A stretch of 64,000 bases of DNA from Tamlana crocina (GCA_040429635.1 CP158972.1:1808001-1872000); one strand, 5' to 3'. Positions 47,404-56,976 are shown, counted from the first letter of the stretch. The notes: generated by a model not told the origin, from the sequence alone. Numbers and translations: made by a program.

Positions 47404-50400
47404 ATGCTAAACAAAAGCATCAAACTTTTAATAGAAAACAAGCTCGTAGCTGTACTGTTGCTTGTTCTTTTTATAGGATGGGGAACTGTAAATGCACCTT
47501 TTAATTGGGATACAGGTTTTCTACCAAGCAATCCAGTAGCTGTAGATGCCATACCAGATATAGGTGAAAACCAACAAATTGTATTTACCAAATGGGATGG
47601 TCGTTCGCCACAAGATATAGAAGACCAAATTACTTATCCATTAACCACATCATTACTGGGTATTCCTGGAGTAAAAACCATTCGTAGTTCTTCTATGTTT
47701 GGCTTTTCAAGTATCTATATCATTTTTGAAGAAGATATCGAATTTTATTGGAGTAGAAGTCGTATTCTCGAAAAATTAAATTCCTTACCAAGTGGTTTAT
47801 TACCAGATGGTGTCAATCCTGCATTGGGCCCAGATGCCACAGGATTAGGTCAAATATTTTGGTACACGTTAGAAGGTCGTGATGGAAACGGCAACGTAAC
47901 TGGCGGATGGGATTTGCACGAATTACGAAGTATTCAAGATTACTATGTGAAATATGCGCTTTCCTCTGCGAGTGGTGTATCGGAGGTCGCATCTATTGGT
48001 GGTTATGTTCAGGAATACCAAGTGGATGTAAACCCAGAATTTATGCGTCAATACAATATAGGTTTGCAACATATTGTAAAAGCAGTTAAAGAAAGTAATA
48101 GAGATATTGGGGCACAAACCCTTGAAATCAATCAAGCCGAATATCTGGTGCGTGGTTTGGGCTATGTGAAATCCATAGCAGACATCGAAAATGCGGTAGT
48201 CACTTCCGAAGATTACACATCTATTAAAATTAAAGATGTGGCCAATGTGTCTTTAGGTCCTGCAACAAGACGTGGTATTCTAGATAAAGAAGGTGCAGAA
48301 GTGGTTGGTGGTGTTGTGGTGGCACGTTATGGTGCTAATCCAATGGAAGTCATTAATAATGTAAAAGCCAAAATTAACGAATTAAGCGCAGGACTACCTA
48401 CAAAAACGTTGGCAGATGGCAGAACATCACAAGTAACTATAGTACCATTTTACGACCGTACAGAATTGATTCAAGAAACGTTAGGCACACTCAATGAAGC
48501 CTTAACTTTAGAAATTCTCATTACTATTTTGGTCATTATCATTATGGTATTTAATCTTCGTGCATCGGTATTAATCTCTGGCTTATTACCTGTTGCGGTG
48601 TTAATGGTGTTTATAGCAATGAAACTTTTTGGTGTCGATGCTAATATCGTAGCGCTATCTGGTATCGCCATTGCAATTGGTACTATGGTAGATGTTGGTG
48701 TCATACTTTCAGAAAACATCATAAGGCATTTAGATGAAAACGGAAACAAATTACCAATAAACACAGTCGTTTATAACGCAACAGCAGAAGTATCTGGTGC
48801 AATCGTAACCGCAGTAATGACAACCATTATCAGTTTTATTCCTGTATTTACTATGATTGGTGCTGAAGGAAAATTATTTAGACCATTAGCATTCACAAAA
48901 ACCTTTGCATTAACAGCTTCGATAATTGTAGCCTTATTTTTAATTCCACCGTTTGCAGCCTTTTTATTCCGAAAAAAGAGCATTCAAAAACATTTTAAAT
49001 ATGCTTTAAACGGTGTTTTAATAGTATTAGGAATAACTGCTATTTACTTCGGGTATTGGTTGGGAATAATACTCATCGCTTTTGGTGTGACAGCTTTATT
49101 GAATCTTCAAAACAAGATTTCAGATAAACAGGGAAACTTTGCCAACATTATCATTTCGGCTTCGGCAATCGTATTTTTATTAGCAGAATATTGGCGACCG
49201 TTAGGCGTAAACGAAAGCATCTTCTTAAACCTCATTTTTGTAGCTATTATTTGCTTTGGATTATTAGGTGTATTTGCATTATTCATTAAATACTACACAC
49301 GTATTTTAAGATGGTGTTTAGACAATAAATTATTATTTCTTTCCATACCTACAGCAATTGTCATTGCAGGATTTTTTATAATGAAAAATACAGGTAAAGA
49401 GTTTATGCCATCATTAAATGAAGGTTCTTTTCTATTAATGCCTACCTCAATGCCACATTCAGGTGTAGAAGAAAATAAGCGCGTTTTACAACAATTGGAT
49501 ATGGCGGTAGCAAGTATTCCAGAGATAAAAACCGTTGTAGGTAAGGCAGGAAGAACAGAATCAGCTTTAGATCCTGCACCATTGTCAATGTATGAAAATA
49601 TCATTCAATACAAACCCGAATATATGCTGAATGATAAAGGAGAGCGTCAACGCTATAAGGTCAACAATGATGGTGAGTATGTATTAAAAAACGGAATGTC
49701 ATTGCGAGCGGAACAACGTGAAGCGTGGCAATCTCTAAATGCAAAAGAACAGTTAATCCCTGACGATGATGGCGAGTTTTACAGAAACTGGCGACCAGAA
49801 ATACAATCACCAGATGACATTTGGAACGAAATTGTAAAAGTCACCAAATTACCAGGAGTCACATCAGCACCTAAATTACAACCTATTGAAACTCGATTGG
49901 TAATGCTACAAACAGGTATGCGTGCACCAATGGGAATCAAAATAAAAGGTCAAGATTTAAAACAGATTGAAGCTTTTGGAATGAAGTTAGAAACCATTTT
50001 AAAAGAAGCTGAAGGTGTAAAGGACGAAGCTGTTTTTGCAGACCGTATTGTAGGTAAACCGTATTTACTCATAGATATTGACAGAGAAAAAATTGCACGT
50101 TATGGTGTAAGTATTGAAGAGGTACAAAACGTATTAAAAGTAGCTGTTGGCGGTATGTCCTTAACACAAACCGTTGAAGGTCGTGAGCGTTATGGAGTTC
50201 GTGTACGTTATCCAAGAGAATTACGAGCAAATCCAACCGATTTAGAGCAAATTTATGTACCTGTTGAAAAAGGCAGTCCTGTACCTTTAAGCGAATTGGC
50301 AACCATTCGTTACGAGCAAGGTCCACAAGTCATAAAAAGTGAGGATACCTTTTTAGTAGGCTATGTGTTGTTTGATAAAATGGATGGCTATGCTGAAGTA

Positions 50401-51105
50401 AATGTAGTTGAAAATGCACAGGCAATGATTCAAAGCAAGATTGATGCAGGTGAATTAATTGTACCAAAAGGCATTAACTATCAATTTACAGGAACTTACG
50501 AAAACCAATTACGTGCCGAAAAAACCTTATCAGTAGTTGTACCATTAGCATTGGCTATCATCTTTTTAATTCTGTACTTCCAATTCCGTTCGGTGGGCAC
50601 ATCATTAATGGTTTTTACAGGTATTGCAGTAGCGTTTGCAGGTGGCTTTTTAATGATATGGCTGTACGGACAATCGTGGTTTTTAAATTTCAGTGTCTTT
50701 GGTGAAAACCTACGCGATTTATTCCAAATGCACACCATTAATTTAAGTGTCGCAGTCTGGGTAGGCTTTATTGCGCTCTTTGGTATTGCCACCGATGATG
50801 GTGTTGTAATGGCAACCTACTTAACCCAAACTTTCGATAGAAATTCACCAGAAACAAAAAAGGAAATTAGGGCTTCTATTGTAGAAGCAGGTGAAAAACG
50901 TATTAGACCGTGCTTAATGACTACAGCAACAACCATTTTAGCACTCTTGCCTGTACTAACATCAACAGGACGAGGTAGCGATATTATGATTCCTATGGCA
51001 ATACCGAGTTTCGGTGGAATGTTAATCGCTTTAATCACCTTATTTGTTGTGCCAGTTTTATATAGCTGGAAAGCCGAAGTTCAACTTAAAAGAGCATCAA
51101 AATGA
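47404..51105 (+). CDS. cusA: Heavy-metal efflux RND permease (CusA/CzcA type)
   Basis: A 1233-aa inner-membrane pump of the heavy-metal RND group. N-terminal membrane helix at about 10-30, first periplasmic part with 'TGLGQIFWYTLEG', six-helix block with 'IAIGTMVDVGVILSENIIRHL'-type TM4 (seen as 'GTMVDVGVILSEN'), second periplasmic part with 'MPTSMPHSGVEE', and a C-terminal block with 'GIATDDGVVMATYL'. It is about 190 residues longer than the E. coli CusA; the surplus is mainly extra membrane helices around 515-640, as in other Bacteroidota pumps. It expels Cu+/Ag+ or Zn/Co/Cd; the ion is not decidable. It overlaps the TolC gene by ATGA. A matching adaptor lies at 60044. Confidence 0.95.
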   Translation: MLNKSIKLLIENKLVAVLLLVLFIGWGTVNAPFNWDTGFLPSNPVAVDAIPDIGENQQIVFTKWDGRSPQDIEDQITYPLTTSLLGIPGVKTIRSSSMFGFSSIYIIFEEDIEFYWSRSRILEKLNSLPSGLLPDGVNPALGPDATGLGQIFWYTLEGRDGNGNVTGGWDLHELRSIQDYYVKYALSSASGVSEVASIGGYVQEYQVDVNPEFMRQYNIGLQHIVKAVKESNRDIGAQTLEINQAEYLVRGLGYVKSIADIENAVVTSEDYTSIKIKDVANVSLGPATRRGILDKEGAEVVGGVVVARYGANPMEVINNVKAKINELSAGLPTKTLADGRTSQVTIVPFYDRTELIQETLGTLNEALTLEILITILVIIIMVFNLRASVLISGLLPVAVLMVFIAMKLFGVDANIVALSGIAIAIGTMVDVGVILSENIIRHLDENGNKLPINTVVYNATAEVSGAIVTAVMTTIISFIPVFTMIGAEGKLFRPLAFTKTFALTASIIVALFLIPPFAAFLFRKKSIQKHFKYALNGVLIVLGITAIYFGYWLGIILIAFGVTALLNLQNKISDKQGNFANIIISASAIVFLLAEYWRPLGVNESIFLNLIFVAIICFGLLGVFALFIKYYTRILRWCLDNKLLFLSIPTAIVIAGFFIMKNTGKEFMPSLNEGSFLLMPTSMPHSGVEENKRVLQQLDMAVASIPEIKTVVGKAGRTESALDPAPLSMYENIIQYKPEYMLNDKGERQRYKVNNDGEYVLKNGMSLRAEQREAWQSLNAKEQLIPDDDGEFYRNWRPEIQSPDDIWNEIVKVTKLPGVTSAPKLQPIETRLVMLQTGMRAPMGIKIKGQDLKQIEAFGMKLETILKEAEGVKDEAVFADRIVGKPYLLIDIDREKIARYGVSIEEVQNVLKVAVGGMSLTQTVEGRERYGVRVRYPRELRANPTDLEQIYVPVEKGSPVPLSELATIRYEQGPQVIKSEDTFLVGYVLFDKMDGYAEVNVVENAQAMIQSKIDAGELIVPKGINYQFTGTYENQLRAEKTLSVVVPLALAIIFLILYFQFRSVGTSLMVFTGIAVAFAGGFLMIWLYGQSWFLNFSVFGENLRDLFQMHTINLSVAVWVGFIALFGIATDDGVVMATYLTQTFDRNSPETKKEIRASIVEAGEKRIRPCLMTTATTILALLPVLTSTGRGSDIMIPMAIPSFGGMLIALITLFVVPVLYSWKAEVQLKRASK

Positions 51106-52325
51106 AATATATAAAAACAATCTTTTTTCTTTTTTCTATTCTCTTTTGTCTCAATGGAAGTGCTCAACAGTTAGAAAAATTAATTAATGAAGCGTTAGAA
51201 AACAATCCCGAGATTCAAAAATTCGAGTTGCAATACAAAAGAGTTTCAGAAAAAATAAACGAAGTCAACACGATTCCAAACACCGAATTTGGCGTGGGCT
51301 ACTTTGTTAGCGAACCCGAAACCAGAACAGGTGCACAACGGTTTAAGGTGTCAGCAAAACAAATGTTACCTTGGTTTGGTACAATTACCTCGCGTGAAGA
51401 TTATGTAACCGCATTGGCAGATGCGAAATATGAAGATATTGTTATTGCCAAACGAAAACTTATGGCTTCGGTATCTCAATCTTACTACAAGCTGTATGCA
51501 AACCAAGCAAAACAGCAAGTGCTGAGTGATAATATCAAATTGTTGGAAACCTATGAAATAATGGCCTTGACTTCTGTTGAAGTAGGTAAAGCATCCGCAG
51601 TAGATGTATTGCGTTTACAAATGCGGCAAAACGATTTGCAACAATTAAAAGATGTTTTGCGTCAACAGTTTTTGGCAGAACAAACTAATTTCAACAGTCT
51701 TTTGAATAGGAATAGTACCATTAAAGTTGCAGTTGTGGATAGCTTAACAATTCCTATGGAAGATTTTGAGGTTAATACTGAAAATCTATCGGTACATCCT
51801 GAATTAATAAAGTTCGATAAACTGTATCAATCTGTAGAAAAATCGGAATTACTAAACCAAAAAGAAAGTAGCCCAATGATTGGTTTCGGGTTGGATTATA
51901 TCAATGTAGAAGAACGGCCAGATATGAGTTTTTCAGACAATGGTAAAGATATTATTATGCCAATGGTATCGGTTTCAATCCCCATTTTTAATAAAAGATA
52001 TAAATCGGTTACCAAGCAAAACGAACTGGAGCAACAGGAAATCAATTATCAAAAACAAGAGCGCTTAAACAGTTTAAAAACTGTTTTAGATAAAGCTATT
52101 ACCGACCGCATTTCAGCAAGAATTAGCAATGATACAGCATCTAAAAATCTGAAACAAGCTGAAGATGCAGAGCAAATTCTCATTAAAAGCTATGAAACAG
52201 GAACCATTGATTTTAATGATGTTTTGGATATTCAGGAATTGCAGTTGAAGTTTCAAATGAACCAGATTGAATCTGTGAAGACCTACTATATTCAGAGTGC
52301 TATAATTAATTATTTAATTCAGTAA
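51102..52325 (+). CDS. TolC family outer-membrane channel protein
   Basis: A 407-aa outer-membrane efflux protein with a signal peptide (cut near 'NGSAQQ', about residue 22). Two OEP repeats of long coiled-coil helices are recognisable: 'LINEALENNPEIQKFELQYK' begins the first and 'LLNQKESSPMIGFGLDYI' the second. It forms the channel for the RND pump across the outer membrane. The start codon overlaps the pump stop in ATGA, so translation is coupled, and it is 3 bp upstream of the multicopper oxidase gene. The chain is somewhat shorter than E. coli CusC. Confidence 0.92.
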   Translation: MKYIKTIFFLFSILFCLNGSAQQLEKLINEALENNPEIQKFELQYKRVSEKINEVNTIPNTEFGVGYFVSEPETRTGAQRFKVSAKQMLPWFGTITSREDYVTALADAKYEDIVIAKRKLMASVSQSYYKLYANQAKQQVLSDNIKLLETYEIMALTSVEVGKASAVDVLRLQMRQNDLQQLKDVLRQQFLAEQTNFNSLLNRNSTIKVAVVDSLTIPMEDFEVNTENLSVHPELIKFDKLYQSVEKSELLNQKESSPMIGFGLDYINVEERPDMSFSDNGKDIIMPMVSVSIPIFNKRYKSVTKQNELEQQEINYQKQERLNSLKTVLDKAITDRISARISNDTASKNLKQAEDAEQILIKSYETGTIDFNDVLDIQELQLKFQMNQIESVKTYYIQSAIINYLIQ

Positions 52326-52328
52326 ACA

Positions 52329-54683
52329 ATGAAGACATTAAACACAATATTTCTTTTACTACTAACGTCAATTGCATTTTGCCAAGTAGGGACAAATGGA
52401 AATGATAGAAATGAAGAAGGAAGGAAAATAAAAGAATATAATCTCACTATAGAGGAAAATGAAATGACACTTGCTGGTGTAACCGCCAAAGGTATGACTA
52501 TCAATGGTAGTATTCCCGGACCAGTTTTGGAATTTAATGAAGGTGACCTTGCTATTATTAATGTTACCAACAAAATGGATGTGGAAACGTCTGTGCATTG
52601 GCACGGATTAATTCTTCCTAATTTTTATGATGGTGTGCCCTATTTAACAACGCCACCAATAAAATCAGGTACAACATTTCAATATAGAATCCCTATCAAC
52701 CAATCTGGTACGTATTGGTATCATTCCCATACCATGTTACAAGAGCAAAAAGGTGTTTATGGCTCTATTGTCATTCATCCAAAAGAAAAGACATTGGAAT
52801 ATGATAAAGATTTAGTCGTATTGCTTTCCGATTGGACAAATGAAAAACCAATGAATGTGCTTCGTAACCTTAAACGAGGGAATGAATGGTATCAAGTTAA
52901 AAAAGGAACAGCTGTACCTTTAAGTAGAGTTGTAAAAGAAGGTGCATTAGGCGCGCAATTTAAGTTTTGGCGGGATAGAATGGAAGGCGCAGATATTGCG
53001 GACATTTATTACCCTGCATTTCTGTCTAATGGTAAAAAACTGGCGGAATATCCAGGGTTTAAACCTGGAGAAAAGGTAAGACTTCGTTTTATCAACGCTT
53101 CTGCATCGACTTACTATTGGATGGATTTTGGAGCTGGTAATCCTACAATCGTTTCAAGTGATGGTGTTGATGTAACACCAGTCAATAAAAGTAGATTTCT
53201 CTTTGGTATTGCAGAAACCTATGATGTAATAGTGACTATTCCAAATGGCACATTGGAAGTTACTGCAACAGCACAAGATGGCTCTGGCAGTACATCCATT
53301 CGTTTAGGAAGTGGCGAACTTTTTCCTGCAACGGTAATAGATAGACCAAACAAAGTTGCGATGATGAAGCAAATGGCTAAAATGGATATGAAAATGGGAG
53401 CGCCAGCAATGGCAGGTAATCAAAAGAAAAATACACCTGAAGCTTTAATGAAAAGGTATGGAATGCAAATGGATATGAAAGATGGTAAGATGAATATGGA
53501 TATGAATAATAAGATGTCGATGAAAGATGGTAAGATGGATAACCAAATGAATATGAATGATAATCATATGCAAATGGAAATGGACAAAAAGATGGATATG
53601 AAAAAGGATTCTATGCCAATGAGCCATAATATGTCTATGATGGAGAAAGACTCTAGGTCTTTTGATTACAATACACGTAAAACCTATTTCAACTACGATT
53701 TTTTAAAGGCAAAAGAAAATACCACTTATAAGGAAGATTTACCTGTAAATGACCTTTTACTCAACCTAACAGGTAATATGCAACGCTATGTGTGGAGTAT
53801 AAATGGTGTGCCATTATCTGAAACAGATAAGATTAAAATTAAAGGAGGAGAGGTTACCAGAATAACATTAAATAACTTAACAATGATGCATCACCCAATG
53901 CATCTTCACGGTCATTATTTTAGGGTTATTAATGAAAATGGAGAACGTTCACCTTTAAAGCATACGGTTAACGTGCCACCAATGCAAAAAGTGATTATTG
54001 AATTTTATAACGAAGAATATGGCGATTGGTTTTTTCATTGCCACGTATTATATCATATGATGGGTGGTATGGCACGAGTGTTTAGCTATGATACACCAAG
54101 GGATGAACGAATGAAGGATCATCCAGTAACAAAGCTAATAGAAGAAACCGACCATTATTATTCTTGGGGCTTGGCGCGTTTGGGTTCAAATTTTAATGAG
54201 CTAGCTCTTACATCGAGTAACATAAGAAATGAGTTCGGTTTACGTGCAGAATGGGATTATGATAAAAACACCGAAATTGAATTGAGTTATAATAGATATT
54301 TAAACGATTGGGTACGACTTTATGTTGGTGTAAATACCGAAACTTCAACCCCAAATTCTTACGATACATTCAATACTGTTGGGTTGGTTGGTATTAAGTA
54401 CTTTACACCATACAGATTTAATGTAGATGTGAGTATGGATCATCAATTGCGGCCAAGAATACGACTTGACAGAGAGTTTCTAATTTTTCCAAGAATTTTT
54501 CTGGAAGGCGAATACGAATACAGAGCAGACTTCGGTTGGGTAAATGACATTGGAAGTAAATCGTATGAAGCAGAAACCCAGTGGTTGGTTGGTGCATCTT
54601 ATATTATTTCCAGAAATTTTTCAATTCAAGGAAACTATAATAATCGATATGGCTGGGGTGGAGGTCTTTTGGTAAGATTTTAA
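52329..54683 (+). CDS. Multicopper oxidase fused to a CopB-like outer-membrane barrel
   Basis: A 784-aa fusion. Signal peptide (cut near 'AFCQ', about residue 18), three cupredoxin domains with copper sites 'HWHG' (91-94), 'HSHT' (132-135), 'HPMHLHGH' (522-529) and 'HCHVLYHM' (570-577), then residues about 605-784 are a CopB-type beta-barrel: 'YYSWGLARLGSNFNEL', 'GLRAEWDYDKNTEIELSYNR' and the final 'WGGGLLVRF', ending in aromatic Phe as outer-membrane proteins do. Residues 345-438 are a Met/Asp/Lys-rich insert that can bind Cu+. It oxidises Cu+ to less toxic Cu2+ in the periplasm. Known CopA and CopB are separate proteins; a joined form is unusual. Confidence 0.88.
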   Translation: MKTLNTIFLLLLTSIAFCQVGTNGNDRNEEGRKIKEYNLTIEENEMTLAGVTAKGMTINGSIPGPVLEFNEGDLAIINVTNKMDVETSVHWHGLILPNFYDGVPYLTTPPIKSGTTFQYRIPINQSGTYWYHSHTMLQEQKGVYGSIVIHPKEKTLEYDKDLVVLLSDWTNEKPMNVLRNLKRGNEWYQVKKGTAVPLSRVVKEGALGAQFKFWRDRMEGADIADIYYPAFLSNGKKLAEYPGFKPGEKVRLRFINASASTYYWMDFGAGNPTIVSSDGVDVTPVNKSRFLFGIAETYDVIVTIPNGTLEVTATAQDGSGSTSIRLGSGELFPATVIDRPNKVAMMKQMAKMDMKMGAPAMAGNQKKNTPEALMKRYGMQMDMKDGKMNMDMNNKMSMKDGKMDNQMNMNDNHMQMEMDKKMDMKKDSMPMSHNMSMMEKDSRSFDYNTRKTYFNYDFLKAKENTTYKEDLPVNDLLLNLTGNMQRYVWSINGVPLSETDKIKIKGGEVTRITLNNLTMMHHPMHLHGHYFRVINENGERSPLKHTVNVPPMQKVIIEFYNEEYGDWFFHCHVLYHMMGGMARVFSYDTPRDERMKDHPVTKLIEETDHYYSWGLARLGSNFNELALTSSNIRNEFGLRAEWDYDKNTEIELSYNRYLNDWVRLYVGVNTETSTPNSYDTFNTVGLVGIKYFTPYRFNVDVSMDHQLRPRIRLDREFLIFPRIFLEGEYEYRADFGWVNDIGSKSYEAETQWLVGASYIISRNFSIQGNYNNRYGWGGGLLVRF

Positions 54684-54712
54684 CCAACAAAAAAGGTGAA
54701 GTTACGACTCGC

Positions 54713-54881
54713 ATGTGGAGTATTATATAAGGAGTCATTGTCTCCGTAATCCTCTTATATGTAAGTGTAAATGGCAATAAAATCATCGAGAAGAAGTCCG
54801 GAAGGCGTTTAGGATAGGCATCATGCCAATGGTAAAATTATCAAGGAAGAATACGAACAGAGTAAACGAATTACTAATTAA
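54713..54881 (+). pseudogene. Decayed SHOCT-like membrane protein gene
   Basis: No intact ORF, but pieces read as a small membrane protein: 'MWSII' then a stop, 'GVIVSVILLYVSVNGNKII' (a membrane helix) in the same frame, another stop, and in a different frame 'ANGKIIKEEYEQSKRITN' ending at 54881, which resembles the C-terminal SHOCT motif found in similar short proteins near copper genes. At least two stops and one frameshift separate them. The reading is inferred from weak similarity; the region could also be non-coding. Confidence 0.4.
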
Positions 54882-54893
54882 AACAAATAAAAA

Positions 54894-55280
54894 ATGGACT
54901 ATTACTTTAATAAAAAAATCAATAGAACCTTTGGAGAGGTTGTCGATAAAGTTACACAGCAATTAAAAGAAGAAGGTTTTGGGATACTTACGGAAATTGA
55001 CGTAACAGAAACATTGAAGAAAAAACTAGATGTAGACTTTAAAAAGTATAAAATACTGGGTGCATGCAATCCACCTTATGCCCACAAAGCATTACAAGCT
55101 GAGGATAAAATCGGAACACTGTTGCCCTGTAATGTTATAGTGCAAGAAATTGGAGCAGGAGTTGTTGAAGTTGCTGCTGTGAACCCTATAGCATCTATGC
55201 AGGCTGTGGAGAATGAAAAATTAGAACAGATAGCAAGTGAAATCACGGCAAAATTGAAACACGTGATTGAAAAATTATAA
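54894..55280 (+). CDS. DUF302 domain protein
   Basis: A 128-aa cytoplasmic-looking protein that matches DUF302: 'TFGEVVDKVTQQLKEEGFGI', 'YKILGACNPPYAHKALQAED' and 'LLPCNVIVQE'. A Cys in 'GACNP' and one in 'LPCNV' are typical of the group. The family is common beside copper and heavy-metal genes and in Bacteroidota resistance clusters; its function is unknown, possibly binding of metal or thiols. It lies after the decayed SHOCT-like region and 39 bp before a DUF3347 lipoprotein on the same strand. Confidence 0.88.
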   Translation: MDYYFNKKINRTFGEVVDKVTQQLKEEGFGILTEIDVTETLKKKLDVDFKKYKILGACNPPYAHKALQAEDKIGTLLPCNVIVQEIGAGVVEVAAVNPIASMQAVENEKLEQIASEITAKLKHVIEKL

Positions 55281-55319
55281 AAAAATTAATCATACATACA
55301 AATTTAAATCAAAAACAAA

Positions 55320-55949
55320 ATGAGTAAATTCAAATTAGTATTGGGAGTAGCTGCAATAGCACTTGTAACCTTAGCAGCAGTGTCTTGTAAAGATGCAAAA
55401 ACAGACAAAAACAATTCTGCAGATCATCATTCGGAGATGAATGCGGGTGAAGACCACTCAAAAATGAACCACGATAATACCGACGCTTATCACGGTGGAG
55501 ATAAAAAAGAAATGGCAATGGGCGGAGATGGTAATTCACAAACCATATTAAACCATTACTTCAATCTTAAAGACGCTCTAGTATCAGATGATAATACAAA
55601 AGCTAAGCAACTTGGTGGGACTTTGGCAAAAAGTCTAAAAGGTTTAAATGTTTCAGACTATTCAGAAGCTGAAAAATCTGAACTTAATGAAATTATCGAA
55701 GATGCTATAGAGCACGCTGAGCATATTTCAGAAAGTGCTATAGCGCATCAGCGCGAACATTTCAAAATACTGAGTAAAGATATCATTGATATGGTTGCCA
55801 TCACTGGCACAGAGAATACCTTATACCAACAATTTTGCCCAATGTACGATGGGGGAAGTGCGTGGATAAGCATGAGCAAGGATATTAAAAATCCTTATTA
55901 TGGAGACAAAATGTTGACCTGTGGAAAAGTGCAAAAGGAAATCAACTAA
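55320..55949 (+). CDS. DUF3347 lipoprotein
   Basis: A 209-aa lipoprotein (lipobox ending 'LAAVSCKD') with a His/Met-rich linker (about 25-65: 'DHHSEMNAGEDHSKMNHD') likely to bind metal, and a DUF3347 domain (about 75-205) with 'HYFNLKDALVSDD' and the closing 'FCPMYDGGSAWISMS' plus 'PYYGDKMLTCG'. The same domain forms the end of the adaptor protein at 60044, which shows it to be part of the pump system. It is probably a periplasmic metal chaperone. The next gene starts directly at its stop (no spacing). Confidence 0.9.
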   Translation: MSKFKLVLGVAAIALVTLAAVSCKDAKTDKNNSADHHSEMNAGEDHSKMNHDNTDAYHGGDKKEMAMGGDGNSQTILNHYFNLKDALVSDDNTKAKQLGGTLAKSLKGLNVSDYSEAEKSELNEIIEDAIEHAEHISESAIAHQREHFKILSKDIIDMVAITGTENTLYQQFCPMYDGGSAWISMSKDIKNPYYGDKMLTCGKVQKEIN

Positions 55950-56405
55950 ATGAAGATTTTAAAAATCATACTATTGGTTTTATTGGTGGCGTTCGTGGGC
56001 ATACAGTTTATGCCCACAGAATGTAACCAAAGCGATGTTGTGCCACAAACAGATTTTATGGAGGTAAACCATGTGCCAGAGGGTATTCAAAAGCAGCTAA
56101 AGGTGTCGTGCTATGATTGCCATAGCAACAATACAAAATACCCTTGGTACAATACAATACAGCCCATTGCTTGGTTTTTAGAAGGGCATATTAAAGAAGG
56201 AAAAGGAGAACTAAATTTCAATGAATGGGGTTCTTATTCCAACCGACGGAAGAACAGTAAGTTGAAGTCAATAATCAGTCAAATAGAGGATAACAAAATG
56301 CCTTTAAAATCATATACTTTTATCCATAGTAATTCCATATTTACTAATACTGAAAAACAAGAAATTATCAAATATTTTAACCAACTAAAAGATAGTTTAA
56401 ACTAA
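55950..56405 (+). CDS. Haem-binding domain protein
   Basis: A 151-aa protein with an N-terminal membrane helix ('ILKIILLVLLVAFVGIQF') and a single c-type haem motif Cys54-x-x-Cys57-His58 ('CYDCHSN'), followed by 'TKYPWYNTIQPIAWFL', the sequence typical of the haem-binding domain of unknown electron-transfer proteins in Bacteroidota. It should be anchored in the membrane, with the haem in the periplasm. It starts directly after the DUF3347 stop. Why a haem protein belongs to a metal-resistance cluster is not obvious; it may take part in copper redox reactions. Confidence 0.85.
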   Translation: MKILKIILLVLLVAFVGIQFMPTECNQSDVVPQTDFMEVNHVPEGIQKQLKVSCYDCHSNNTKYPWYNTIQPIAWFLEGHIKEGKGELNFNEWGSYSNRRKNSKLKSIISQIEDNKMPLKSYTFIHSNSIFTNTEKQEIIKYFNQLKDSLN

Positions 56406-56418
56406 AATCTTTTTGGTA

Positions 56419-56976
56419 ATGACACTTACATTATTTATAAAAAATATGGTTTGTAATCGTTGTAAAATGTCAATCCTTCAACTATTAAAAGATGAGGGCT
56501 TTGAGGTAAAAGCTATTCAGCTTGGTGAGATAATAGTAGAAGAACGTTCTGGTAATGATTATGTGAAACTCGAAAAACAACTAAACAATTTAGGTTTTGA
56601 GCTTATAAAAGACCCTTCAAAAGCTTTGGTCGAAAAAATTAAAGTAAGTCTTATTGAACATATTGAAAAGAACGATACGGATGTCATTCTCACTAAACTT
56701 GAAAGTGAAATTGGTAAAAGTTATTCCATATTGAGTAAAACGTTCAGTAAGTCAGAAGGCATAACATTGGAAAAATACCTCATAAACCTAAAAATTGAAA
56801 AAGTGAAGGAGCATATCCAGTTACGGGCACTCAATTTTTCAGAAATAGCTTATAGTCTTAATTATAAAAATAGTAGCCATTTGGCAAAACAGTTTAAGCG
56901 GGTAACCGGAATGTCTATGACAGATTATAAAAATTTACAAAATTGGAATAGAACACCCTTGGACAAAATTGTATAA
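56419..56976 (+). CDS. HMA-AraC regulator
   Basis: A 185-aa regulator from the ATG at 56419 (a TTG at 56413 would add two residues). The N-terminal 65 residues form an HMA-like fold with 'KNMVCNRCK', a Cys-x-x-Cys metal site. The C-terminal half (about 95-180) is an AraC double HTH: 'LESEIGKSYSILSKTFSKSE' and 'NFSEIAYSLNYKNSSHLAKQFK'. This arrangement suggests direct metal sensing with binding near the ATPase or pump promoters. It lies 13 bp after the haem protein gene and 75 bp upstream of the P-type ATPase gene. Confidence 0.88.
   Translation: MTLTLFIKNMVCNRCKMSILQLLKDEGFEVKAIQLGEIIVEERSGNDYVKLEKQLNNLGFELIKDPSKALVEKIKVSLIEHIEKNDTDVILTKLESEIGKSYSILSKTFSKSEGITLEKYLINLKIEKVKEHIQLRALNFSEIAYSLNYKNSSHLAKQFKRVTGMSMTDYKNLQNWNRTPLDKIV

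Noticed and set aside
53445-53627. A His-rich 60-aa ORF on the - strand
   Set aside because: ATG codons of the Met-rich insert read as CAT (His) on the other strand; it is a shadow of the oxidase gene.
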